Shown here: positions 1 to 6,754 of the stretch, in pieces
How positions within the stretch are numbered: position 1 is the stretch's first letter
Layout of the letters: each line of letters begins with the position of its first letter
Assembly: GCA_030641465.1 (NCBI GenBank)
Contig: DAOWHK010000212.1
Location: 1-8,606 of the forward strand
DNA: 8,606 bases
Direction of reading: 5' to 3'
Source of the DNA: Parachlamydiales bacterium
GTDB taxonomy: Bacteria; Chlamydiota; Chlamydiia; Chlamydiales; Simkaniaceae
Notes under the pieces: model-generated
Seen by the model: the letters and a program-made list of their open reading frames with translations, nothing else
Database searches by the model: none
Told to the model about the DNA's origin: nothing
Translations under genes and position numbers: made by a program

Positions 1-1029
1 AAAAGGCTTTTCAAATGTCCCGCAGTTGCCATGACAAGTATTGTTTACAAATAGATATTTCAGAGCCTTGCCGCAATTATTTCGTGCTACGGTTTTTGTT
101 ATTTGTTTATCCAGCACCATGGGCTCAAATCGCTCGATTGGGCGCGACTTATGCAAATTTTGTGTTTTTGCTTTCACAGCTTTCATGCCACGTGGCGTTA
201 ATGGAATGCGAATTCCAAGTGTTCCAGAAACGTTTGTTCCAAAAAGATGATCGCCTGAAACTAAAACCTCTGCATTAATCAGATCGTTGTAGATGATGCG
301 CAGTTTTCCAAGTCCGCCAAATGCGTCTTGATGGGATCTGTTAAAATAGTAGGCGCTTCCAGCAATATAAAGGTTGAAGTCACGCCACCTACTCGAAAAG
401 TATCCAAGCTCTAGATTTGTTCCAGTAAGGGCTAGGTGATTGGTTCTTTTTACGAGCATATGATTACCCTGGAATTTTGCAAATTCCGGAGATTTAATGT
501 CATGCTCCTTACTTTTCATGGGAAAATACCCATTAAAATAGCAGGTAAACTCGCCCCAGTCTTTTCCAGAAATTACAAGCGGATGCGTATACGAGAGTCC
601 AGCAGTTATTTGATTGAAAAGATAATTTGTTCGACTTTTTGTAACATCAAAGTAGCCATACGCAGATAGGCGATTGTCATTAGCAAATTGGTAGCCAACT
701 CCAGCACCTATATTTGCGCCGGGTTTTCCGTGATTTAAAATGAGGTAACGCAAGTCAATAAATGGCTGCACTGCTTGATCTTCAAAGGCTTGATAATATG
801 CAAATTTAGAATACTTAGTATTGTATCCAACTCCACTACCTTGCCTATGCCCTGCGATAAATTCATAGCCTGAGCTCCACCGGCTATATTTTTCTTCAAT
901 GTTTTGTTCTTTTGCAATATTCGAGTAGCGCGAATGAGGCCTTTTATGAATTTTTAGCAGAATACTTTCCTTTGACTCCACAGAATGCACCGCAAGACAA
1001 AGAGAAAAAATGATGATTTTTTTTAGCAA
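1..1029 (-). CDS. Inverse-autotransporter-like outer-membrane barrel protein, 3' end outside window
   Basis: The frame is open for 343 codons from a TTG at 1029-1027 to the window edge, so the C-terminus is missing. No in-frame ATG occurs before residue 171; the TTG has an AGGGG ribosome site 7 nt upstream and opens a lipophilic signal peptide (residues 1-19, MLKKIIIFSLCLAVHSVES). Residues about 50-276 alternate aromatic and polar residues in short strands, as in a transmembrane beta-barrel: QPFIDLR at 88-94, GYFDVTKS at 125-132, SGDHLFG at 258-264, GIRIPL at 272-277. A linker with ERFEPMVLD (299-307) leads to YLFVNNT (325-331) and GTFEKPF (337-343), which I recall as the entry into a beta-helix-like passenger in Parachlamydiales proteins of this type. 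Inferred role: surface adhesin or invasin-like protein exported by Sec and inserted by BAM. The first in-frame upstream stop is the ispF stop itself. The family call is from memory of the pattern; the partial ORF is certain. Confidence 0.82.
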   Translation of the reverse strand, partial: MLKKIIIFSLCLAVHSVESKESILLKIHKRPHSRYSNIAKEQNIEEKYSRWSSGYEFIAGHRQGSGVGYNTKYSKFAYYQAFEDQAVQPFIDLRYLILNHGKPGANIGAGVGYQFANDNRLSAYGYFDVTKSRTNYLFNQITAGLSYTHPLVISGKDWGEFTCYFNGYFPMKSKEHDIKSPEFAKFQGNHMLVKRTNHLALTGTNLELGYFSSRWRDFNLYIAGSAYYFNRSHQDAFGGLGKLRIIYNDLINAEVLVSGDHLFGTNVSGTLGIRIPLTPRGMKAVKAKTQNLHKSRPIERFEPMVLDKQITKTVARNNCGKALKYLFVNNTCHGNCGTFEKPF

Positions 1030-1036
1030 ATAAACA

Positions 1037-1041
1037 CCCCT
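1037..1041 (-). promoter_or_regulatory. Ribosome binding site (AGGGG) fixing the TTG start of the barrel gene
   Basis: On the minus strand the sequence reads AGCAGGGGTGTTTATTTG. The AGGGG core lies 7 nt before the TTG at 1029-1027. Because the frame offers no ATG near its beginning, this site together with the signal peptide immediately after it decides the start. Confidence 0.6.
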
Positions 1042-1080
1042 GCTTGAATCTATAAAAAATAGAGTACAAAAAGATGAAAA

Positions 1081-1566
1081 TCAAGAATTATTTACTACAG
1101 TTAAAATACAAAAACACTGCAGCCCTTCCCCTCTACCAAAAGATGTGAGTTCATCTCCTGTGGTAAAGGTAATTCCTACTTGATCAAGAAGGATATCCAT
1201 CGCATTAGCTATGCTCTTTCGCATAGAGAGACTTTTTATTTGAAATTTCGGAAGTTTGCCTTCAATTGTTAATGCAACATGGGAAATTTTGTAGCGATTT
1301 AATGTTTCTAAGGCTTTGTCTAAATAAATTTTCGAATCAGTAATGCCTTGTTTATGACAAAGTTCAATTGCCACATCTCCAAGAATTGGTAGGTGGGTGA
1401 TAGAGCTAATCGCATTACAAATTGCGTGAAAGACAACGTCTCCATCCGAATCGGCGTCAAGTCCTGGAGCATCTTGAAAAACAAGTCCTGCTACGATACA
1501 CTCTTTTGAGGAAGGTTTGCGTAAAAACCGATGACTGTCTTGTCCAATACCAACTTTTATGCCCAT
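1081..1566 (-). CDS. ispF: 2-C-methyl-D-erythritol 2,4-cyclodiphosphate synthase
   Basis: IspF converts CDP-methylerythritol 2-phosphate into methylerythritol cyclodiphosphate with release of CMP, in the cytosolic MEP pathway to isoprenoids. At 161 aa it has the family length. Visible zinc ligands are D10 and H12 (GIGQDSHRF) and H47 (DSDGDVVFHAICNA, from 39); the nucleotide-side motif is TTGDELTSFGRGEG (135-148). Aligned by eye to the E. coli enzyme, two positions differ: His34 is D39 here, and the divalent-metal ligand Glu135 is D138. As I recall it, C. trachomatis IspF also lacks the first His (NSDGD), which makes this a chlamydial trait rather than damage. The start is fixed by a stop codon three codons upstream and by a purine-rich AGAGAG about 6 nt before the ATG. 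The gene begins inside the first codons of the divergent ATP-grasp gene, so its promoter must lie in that coding sequence. The barrel gene follows 51 bp downstream in the same direction. Confidence 0.95.
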   Translation of the reverse strand: MGIKVGIGQDSHRFLRKPSSKECIVAGLVFQDAPGLDADSDGDVVFHAICNAISSITHLPILGDVAIELCHKQGITDSKIYLDKALETLNRYKISHVALTIEGKLPKFQIKSLSMRKSIANAMDILLDQVGITFTTGDELTSFGRGEGLQCFCILTVVNNS

Positions 1567-2599
1567 GAAAACTCTCTATATTGCAAATACCAATTTTGAA
1601 TGGGAATTATTGCAAAAAAAAACCTTTAAAGCGATAGATTTCTATAGGTCAAATAGGCTCGCATATCAACTTCAATTCCTTCCTCTACTTTATGGGAAAA
1701 AAGAAGATGGGGTACTGGTCACACATTTCCCTCCCGAGGAATATTTGAAAAACCTCTATCACCAAGGATTTAAAAATCTTCCAAAAATGCATCTTTTTTC
1801 AGAGTTAAAAGATCTGAAATATGACAACATTGACTCTTGGGGAGGATCTATTACGATTAAGGAACTCGCTCAGCGCTATAATATTTCCTATGCAATTCCA
1901 GAAATTTCTTGTCTAAAACAGGCGTGCTCCAAAGAATTTTCTTTTAGGAACTGCCCGAGGCTGCCTGGATCAAAAATTCTTAGCTCTAAAGCAGATGCAG
2001 AAAATTTGATAAAAACATCTGCTCTGCCAAGGGTTTTAAAAACTTTTTTTGGCTTTGCAGGAAGGGGAAATAGGATTATTCAAGCCCCAAGTGATCTAAA
2101 ATGGAAAATGGGCGAGACATACATTTGTGAGCCATGGAAAAAGCGCCTTCTAGACTTTAGCACGCAGTGGAATATTCATAATAAAATCTCCTTTCTTGGA
2201 ACGACTATCAATCATGTCACTGATAAAGGATTTCACATCGGAAATAGCGTAGGAAGTCTCAAAAATCTCTTTGGCCCCCATCTCCCCTTTCTTAAAGAGC
2301 ATAAAAAAATTGCGAATGAAATTCTATGTAAGCTTAAAGAAATCGGCTACTTTGGGCCAGTTGGCATTGATGCAATGATTTATGAAGGACCTAGCCTTCA
2401 TCCTATTTTAGAAATCAATCCCCGAAAAACGATGGGACTTGTCGCCCTTTTACTCCAAAAACACTTTTATAGAGTGCCTAAGATCACACTTTCTTATGCA
2501 AAAAGCGCAAAACCTGGCCTTTTGCCTTCTTTTTTAGAGATTGAGGGACAAAAAAAAAATATCTTTTTCGCAACAATTGTGGATGAGTGGTATAGTTGA
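1559..2599 (+). CDS. Uncharacterised ATP-grasp ligase-like protein
   Basis: A 346-aa soluble protein with no signal peptide or membrane segment. The C-terminal two thirds show ATP-grasp hallmarks: lysine in a glycine-rich loop (RVLKTFFGFAGRGNRII, from residue 158: K161, G165, G168, G170), an acidic hinge strand YICEPW (E191), then D271 in GPVGIDAMIY and the metal-binding EINPR (E285, N287, R289). The N-terminal 150 residues (KTLYIAN, later DSWGG at 92-96) would be the pre-ATP-grasp domain. The pairing of SGRG-like loop, EPW...DFS and HPxLEINPRKTMG resembles uncharacterised ATP-grasp proteins I recall from Bacteroidetes; substrate unknown. ATP-grasp enzymes usually join a carboxylate to an amine or thiol through an acyl phosphate. 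The second ATG (1565) gives 344 aa beginning MKTLYIAN and is equally possible; neither start has a visible ribosome site. The gene stops 23 bp before the murA ATG, so co-transcription and a cell-envelope role are plausible but inferred. Confidence 0.85.
   Translation: MPMKTLYIANTNFEWELLQKKTFKAIDFYRSNRLAYQLQFLPLLYGKKEDGVLVTHFPPEEYLKNLYHQGFKNLPKMHLFSELKDLKYDNIDSWGGSITIKELAQRYNISYAIPEISCLKQACSKEFSFRNCPRLPGSKILSSKADAENLIKTSALPRVLKTFFGFAGRGNRIIQAPSDLKWKMGETYICEPWKKRLLDFSTQWNIHNKISFLGTTINHVTDKGFHIGNSVGSLKNLFGPHLPFLKEHKKIANEILCKLKEIGYFGPVGIDAMIYEGPSLHPILEINPRKTMGLVALLLQKHFYRVPKITLSYAKSAKPGLLPSFLEIEGQKKNIFFATIVDEWYS
1573..1578 (-). promoter_or_regulatory. Ribosome binding site of ispF, inside the divergent gene
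   Basis: The minus strand reads TAGAGAGTTTTCATG: the purine run AGAGAG ends 6 nt before the ispF ATG at 1566-1564. The TAG overlapping this run is the in-frame upstream stop, so no longer ispF product from an upstream start is possible. The site lies within codons 5-7 of the ATP-grasp gene on the other strand. Confidence 0.4.
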
Positions 2600-2613
2600 G
2601 TGTAAACTTGAAC

Positions 2614-2618
2614 GAGGA
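2614..2618 (+). promoter_or_regulatory. Ribosome binding site (GAGGA) favouring the ATG start of murA
   Basis: GAGGA lies 4 nt before the ATG at 2623. A TTG at 2596 would give nine extra residues and a 4-bp TTGA overlap with the upstream stop. The ATG starts directly at the conserved MurA N-terminus and places the substrate-binding Lys at residue 22, the same number as in E. coli. Confidence 0.55.
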
Positions 2619-2622
2619 TCCA

Positions 2623-3975
2623 ATGGAAGTATTAAAGGTCAAAGGGGGAAATCCCCTGCAAGGAACGGTAAAAGCTGCAGGAGCTAAAAATGCAATCTCA
2701 AAAATGCTTGTAGCATCTATGCTTTCAAATAAAAAATGCATTTTTTCCAATGTTCCAAATATTTTGGAAGTAGAAGCAACACTGAGTCTTTGTCAGGAAA
2801 TTGGCATGGAATACTCCTGGGATAAAGAAGCTGGTATTCTTGAGGTGATCACAAAGGAAATCTGCTCGACTTACATTCCCCAAAGATTTTCTGGAGCAAA
2901 TCGCATTCCTATTTTGCTAATGGGAGCGCTACTTGGAAGAACTTCAGAAGATATTATTGTACCAGCCGCTGGCGGCTGCAAAATTGGCAAGCGCCCAGTA
3001 GATTTTCATGTTGCAGCTCTACAAAAACTTGGAGCAAACATCGAATTTCGTGTGATGCAAAAAGAAGGAGCCTATTTTGCTCATGCTCATGACGGCCTTA
3101 GAGGCGCAGTTATTGACCTTCCATACCCATCAGTTATGGCTACAGAAAACACTATTCTTGCAGCTTGCAGATCTAAAGGTAAAACGGTGATTCATAATGC
3201 GGCCATTGAACCTGAGGTGATCGACCTCATCTTATTTTTACAAAAACTTGGTGTCATTATCCATATCGATGTAAGCCGCACAATTCACATTCAAGAAACA
3301 ACACAATTTTATGAAGCAGTCCATCCTGTCATCACAGATAGAATTGAGGTGGCATCTCTTGGGATGGCCGCAATCAGCACGAAAGGACGCGTTTTTGTTC
3401 AGGGTGCAAAACAATCTGACCTGATTATTTTCCTCAATACTCTTCGGGAAATAAATGGTGGATTTGAGATTAAGCCGGATGGAATCGAGTTTTTTCATAA
3501 CGGACCTCTAAAAGGTGGGCTTCACTTAGAAACAGATGTACATCCTGGATTTATCACAGATTGGCTCCAACCTTTTGTCGTTTTGTTAACGCAGGCAGAG
3601 GGAAGCTCTGTCGTTCATGAAACGGTTTATGAAAATCGGTTCGGCTATACTGAAACCCTAAAAACTATGGGCGCTGAAATTGAACTTTTTACAGAGTGTC
3701 TTGGAGGACGGCGTTGCAGGTTTGATGCGCAAAACTATAAACATAGCCTCATTGTAAGAGGTCCTACGACGCTTGTTGGAAAAGAAATTGAAATCCCTGA
3801 TTTACGAGCCGGATTTGCTTATGTGATGGCAGCTCTTTTATCGCCTGAAGAAAGTATCATCTCTGGGCTTCGCTATATCGATCGCGGCTATGAAAATATC
3901 GAAGGGAAGTTAGCATCCCTTGGAGCTGATATTGAGCGAATCAAACTGCCCTCAAGCGTGAAAGTAACTACATAA
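2623..3975 (+). CDS. murA: UDP-N-acetylglucosamine 1-carboxyvinyltransferase
   Basis: MurA transfers enolpyruvate from PEP to UDP-N-acetylglucosamine, the first committed cytosolic step to the peptidoglycan precursor. The 450-aa length is slightly above the E. coli enzyme (419 aa). Key residues in order: K22-N23 in GAKNA; the active-site loop GGCKIGKRPVDFH (117-129) with C119 and R124; D313 in FITDW, matching catalytic Asp305 of E. coli; and R395 in IPDLRAGFAYVMAALL (391-406). Stretches such as NRIPILLMGALL, ETDVHPGFITDW and DRGYEN match the C. trachomatis protein as I remember it. The loop residue C119 is the position alkylated by fosfomycin; Chlamydia trachomatis has Asp there, so this protein keeps the ancestral state. 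The start was chosen on the GAGGA site and family N-terminus. The gene is flanked by the ATP-grasp gene (23 bp upstream) and epmB (5 bp downstream), almost certainly one transcript. Confidence 0.96.
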   Translation: MEVLKVKGGNPLQGTVKAAGAKNAISKMLVASMLSNKKCIFSNVPNILEVEATLSLCQEIGMEYSWDKEAGILEVITKEICSTYIPQRFSGANRIPILLMGALLGRTSEDIIVPAAGGCKIGKRPVDFHVAALQKLGANIEFRVMQKEGAYFAHAHDGLRGAVIDLPYPSVMATENTILAACRSKGKTVIHNAAIEPEVIDLILFLQKLGVIIHIDVSRTIHIQETTQFYEAVHPVITDRIEVASLGMAAISTKGRVFVQGAKQSDLIIFLNTLREINGGFEIKPDGIEFFHNGPLKGGLHLETDVHPGFITDWLQPFVVLLTQAEGSSVVHETVYENRFGYTETLKTMGAEIELFTECLGGRRCRFDAQNYKHSLIVRGPTTLVGKEIEIPDLRAGFAYVMAALLSPEESIISGLRYIDRGYENIEGKLASLGADIERIKLPSSVKVTT

Positions 3976-3980
3976 CCCCT

Positions 3981-4952
3981 ATGTTACCTCTTTTAAAAAC
4001 GATAAAATGGCGTGAAATTCAGCGAAATAATTTTACAAAGTGGGATAAGCTTCAAACCTTTCTTGAACTCAAAAATTGCGAAATACCGGATGTAAAATTC
4101 CCTCTAAATATCCCCTTTCGCCTTGCTCAAAAAATGCAAAAAGGCATACTCGACGACCCTATTCTAAAGCAGTTTCTCCCGTCGAAAGAGGAACTACTAC
4201 TTGATCCTCAATTTACTATTGATCCTATAGGTGATTTAAAGAGCGTCCGCAGCGAAAAACTTTTGCATAAATATCATGGCCGAGCACTTCTTCTTTGCAC
4301 AAGCGCCTGCGCGATGCATTGTCGCTATTGTTTTCGGCAGAATTTCCCCTATGAAACGCGCATCTTAGATTACTCAAAAGAGCTAAAAATCATTGCTAAA
4401 GACAGGTCTATTAAAGAGATAATACTAAGCGGTGGCGATCCTTTATCCCTTAGCGATGAACGTCTTAAAAATCTTATTTTATCTCTAGATGCTATTAAGC
4501 ATCTAAAAATTCTCCGCTTTCACACGAGATTTCCAATTGGTATTCCGGAAAGAATCTCGGAAACTTTTCTTACCCTCCTTCAAAATTTACGTCTGCAGGT
4601 AGTTTTTGTAATTCACACCAATCACAAAAACGAACTCGATTCGGATATTTTCGGGGCGTTGAAGGCGGTCCAAAGACTTGGAGTTCCCGTTCTTTCTCAA
4701 ACTGTTCTATTAAAAGGAATTAACGATAATCTTAGGGCTCTTACAGAGCTTTTTGAAGCCCTTATTAGAAACGGAATTATCCCCTACTATCTCCATAAGC
4801 TTGATCGAGTATGGGGGGCCACTCACTTTGAAGTACCTAAAGAAAAAGGATCTCAGCTCATCAAAAATCTACGGGCAACTCTTCCTGGATATGCAGTGCC
4901 AAGATATGTCGAAGAAATTGCTGGAGAAAAGAGCAAAACAATTATCAAGTAG
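3981..4952 (+). CDS. epmB: EF-P beta-lysylation protein, lysine 2,3-aminomutase
   Basis: A radical-SAM, PLP-dependent aminomutase of 323 aa. EpmB (YjeK) isomerises L-alpha-lysine to (R)-beta-lysine, which EpmA then attaches to a lysine of elongation factor P to relieve ribosome stalling at polyproline. The iron-sulfur motif CxxxCxxC is at C110, C114 and C117 (CAMHCRYCFR), preceded by KYHGRALLL (97-105) and followed by the SAM-contacting GGDPL (151-155). The C-terminal SKT (318-320) contains K319, the expected PLP lysine. The family signatures LHKLDRVWGATHFEV and the short C-terminus, without the extra domain of clostridial lysine 2,3-aminomutase, favour EpmB over a catabolic enzyme. The gene starts 5 bp after murA with no clear ribosome site, suggesting translational coupling. 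Neither epmA nor efp is in the window, so the partner genes must lie elsewhere if the pathway operates. Its stop is 4 bp from that of the convergent argS. Confidence 0.9.
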   Translation: MLPLLKTIKWREIQRNNFTKWDKLQTFLELKNCEIPDVKFPLNIPFRLAQKMQKGILDDPILKQFLPSKEELLLDPQFTIDPIGDLKSVRSEKLLHKYHGRALLLCTSACAMHCRYCFRQNFPYETRILDYSKELKIIAKDRSIKEIILSGGDPLSLSDERLKNLILSLDAIKHLKILRFHTRFPIGIPERISETFLTLLQNLRLQVVFVIHTNHKNELDSDIFGALKAVQRLGVPVLSQTVLLKGINDNLRALTELFEALIRNGIIPYYLHKLDRVWGATHFEVPKEKGSQLIKNLRATLPGYAVPRYVEEIAGEKSKTIIK

Positions 4953-4956
4953 TAGC

Positions 4957-6711
4957 CTACATACGACTCATCGTCTTAAGCCCAAGAATATAGAGCCCCT
5001 TTTCTAATATGCGGGAAGTCAATTCAGAAAGAAGAAGACGACTAGCTTCTTCAGGACTTGATACTACTTGACAATCACGAAAAAATGCATGAAATTTTTC
5101 ACTTAACTCATAGAGATATTCTGCTAAACGATGTGGTAAAAGATCTCTTTCGATCATCTCTAAAGTTTCTACAAATTGAAGAATATGCAATCCTAAAGCA
5201 ATCTCTGATGGATGTTTTAGCGTAATAGATGCATTAAGACCATCAATGGATTTATTCACCTTTCTCTTAATTCCCTGAATGCGGACATAAGCATATAGAA
5301 GAAAGGCCGCAGTATTCCCCTCAAATTTAAGCATCCGCTCATAACTAAACACATAGTCTTTATTTCTATGGCACGAAAGATCAGCATACTTAATTGCATC
5401 AACGCCTAATACTTTTGCAAGTTCTGATATTTCCTCTTGTGAGGCATCTTCTAATCGCGCGCGGAGAGTAACTTTTGCATAATCGATCGCTTTTTCAATC
5501 AAATCAATCAGCTTTTCTGTCTCACCTGACCTTGTTTTAAATTTTTTCCCGTCGGGACCAAGTACAACGCCAAAAGTTACGTGATCAAATTGCACGTGCT
5601 TGTTCTCAAAAAACCCCGCCTTAGTTGCGGCATCCACAATCATTTGAAAGTGAAGTCTCTGCCCGGCATCTGTTACAACAATAATCCGATCCGCTTTTTC
5701 CCTATTTATTCGCTGATACATTGCAGCCATATCTGTTGTGGAATAATTATATCCCCCATCTGACTTTTGAATGATCATCGGCAAGGGGTTTCCCTCTTGA
5801 TTCTTATACCCTTCTAAAAAAATACATTTTGCGCCGCCAGAAAGCGTTACTAGATTTTTTTCTTCTAAAAGCTGCACAATTTTTGGAAGAGCTTCATTAT
5901 AGCTCGATTCACCCCGTTTTTCTAAGCTTACATCCAAAAGATCATAAATTTCTTGATAGGCCCTCTCAGAAATTTCACAGATTTTTTTCCAAGCATCAAA
6001 AGTGCTTTTTTCTTTTGCCTGCAGATTGATAACCTCAAGCTGCGCTTTTTTCTTGAATACAGGATCTGCATCAAAAGTCTGCTTGGATGCGCGATACCAT
6101 TGCATCAGAAGGGGGAGATCCGCGCTTTGTTTTCCCGTAAGCACCTCTGGAACAAATTCTTTAAGATAGGCAATGAGCATTCCAAATTGAGTGCCCCAAT
6201 CTCCAATATGATTCAGGCGAAGCACATCATGTCCTAAAAATTCAAAGTACCTTGCAAGGGACTCTCCAATAATTGTAGATCGAAGATGTCCTACGTGAAG
6301 CTCTTTAGCAATATTTGGTGAAGAAAACTCTACAATGATTTTTTTTTTCTCGCGCGGAAAAGGAACTCCCAATCTAGGGTCATTAAATATCCCTCTTAGC
6401 GCTTTTGAAAGATAGTCCGGCTCAAGTGTAATATTGATGAATCCTGGTCCCGCAATTTCCAGGGAATAAATCATCTCATCTTTATCTCGTGACAAAACGG
6501 AAACGATTTTTTCTGCAATAAGTCGGGGGGAGATTTTTAAAATTTTGGAGAGTTTTAAAGAGCTATTACACTGGTAATGCCCGAATTTTTCACTTGTCGC
6601 CTGAGTCACTTCAGCAGGAAGAGCTACATCTAATAAACTGTTACTTTCTGGAAATGCAGCCTTTATTGCAGCAGACGCCTTCTCTTGCAAAGTTTGATGG
6701 ATCGATTTCAT
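4957..6711 (-). CDS. argS: Arginyl-tRNA synthetase
   Basis: ArgRS charges tRNA-Arg with arginine, as a class I synthetase acting in the cytosol. With the ATG at 6711 it is 584 aa, the normal bacterial size. The N-terminal Add1 domain contains FGHYQCN (43-49); the HIGH-type motif is HVGH in ELHVGHLRSTIIG (137-149); NHIGDWGTQFGM (167-178) follows; the KMSKS position reads KFKTRSGE (390-397), normal for many ArgRS, which often lack a canonical KMSKS. The C-terminal helical anticodon-binding domain ends in the family-typical RM. A GTG two codons upstream (6717) would add Met-His; neither start has a close Shine-Dalgarno, though AAGGGGG lies roughly 25 nt upstream. It follows ldh by about 40 bp on the same strand and is probably transcribed with it. 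In C. trachomatis, as I recall, argS is next to murA; here the two are still close but separated by epmB. Confidence 0.96.
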   Translation of the reverse strand: MKSIHQTLQEKASAAIKAAFPESNSLLDVALPAEVTQATSEKFGHYQCNSSLKLSKILKISPRLIAEKIVSVLSRDKDEMIYSLEIAGPGFINITLEPDYLSKALRGIFNDPRLGVPFPREKKKIIVEFSSPNIAKELHVGHLRSTIIGESLARYFEFLGHDVLRLNHIGDWGTQFGMLIAYLKEFVPEVLTGKQSADLPLLMQWYRASKQTFDADPVFKKKAQLEVINLQAKEKSTFDAWKKICEISERAYQEIYDLLDVSLEKRGESSYNEALPKIVQLLEEKNLVTLSGGAKCIFLEGYKNQEGNPLPMIIQKSDGGYNYSTTDMAAMYQRINREKADRIIVVTDAGQRLHFQMIVDAATKAGFFENKHVQFDHVTFGVVLGPDGKKFKTRSGETEKLIDLIEKAIDYAKVTLRARLEDASQEEISELAKVLGVDAIKYADLSCHRNKDYVFSYERMLKFEGNTAAFLLYAYVRIQGIKRKVNKSIDGLNASITLKHPSEIALGLHILQFVETLEMIERDLLPHRLAEYLYELSEKFHAFFRDCQVVSSPEEASRLLLSELTSRILEKGLYILGLKTMSRM

Positions 6712-6720
6712 ATGCACAAA

Positions 6721-6732
6721 CTTTTTAAAAAG
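6721..6732. repeat. 12-bp perfect palindrome CTTTTTAAAAAG in the ldh-argS gap
   Basis: The 43-bp gap between the ldh stop and the argS ATG contains this AT-rich palindrome, between a purine-rich AAGGGGG and the start codon. It is too short and loop-free to make a convincing terminator. No function can be assigned from sequence alone. Confidence 0.3.
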
Positions 6733-6754
6733 CCCCCTTCAAACAAAAGCATGC

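Noticed and set aside
735..917. Minus-strand 60-aa frame inside the barrel gene region
   Set aside because: It is out of frame with the 343-codon barrel frame that covers the same bases and has a signal peptide, ribosome site and recognisable motifs.
1049..1080. Promoter for the barrel gene (TTTTCA and TATAGA on the minus strand)
   Set aside because: The spacing of 20 nt is too long and the -35 match is weak; co-transcription from ispF explains expression equally well.
1030..1083. Possible ispF-barrel fusion by readthrough of the ispF TGA, since both are in the same frame
   Set aside because: Same-frame spacing occurs by chance one time in three. The barrel gene has its own ribosome site and signal peptide, which would be buried and useless in a fusion.
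2596..2622. TTG start of murA giving nine extra residues and a 4-bp overlap with the ATP-grasp stop
   Set aside because: The ATG at 2623 has a GAGGA site and begins exactly at the conserved family N-terminus; the extra residues match nothing I know.
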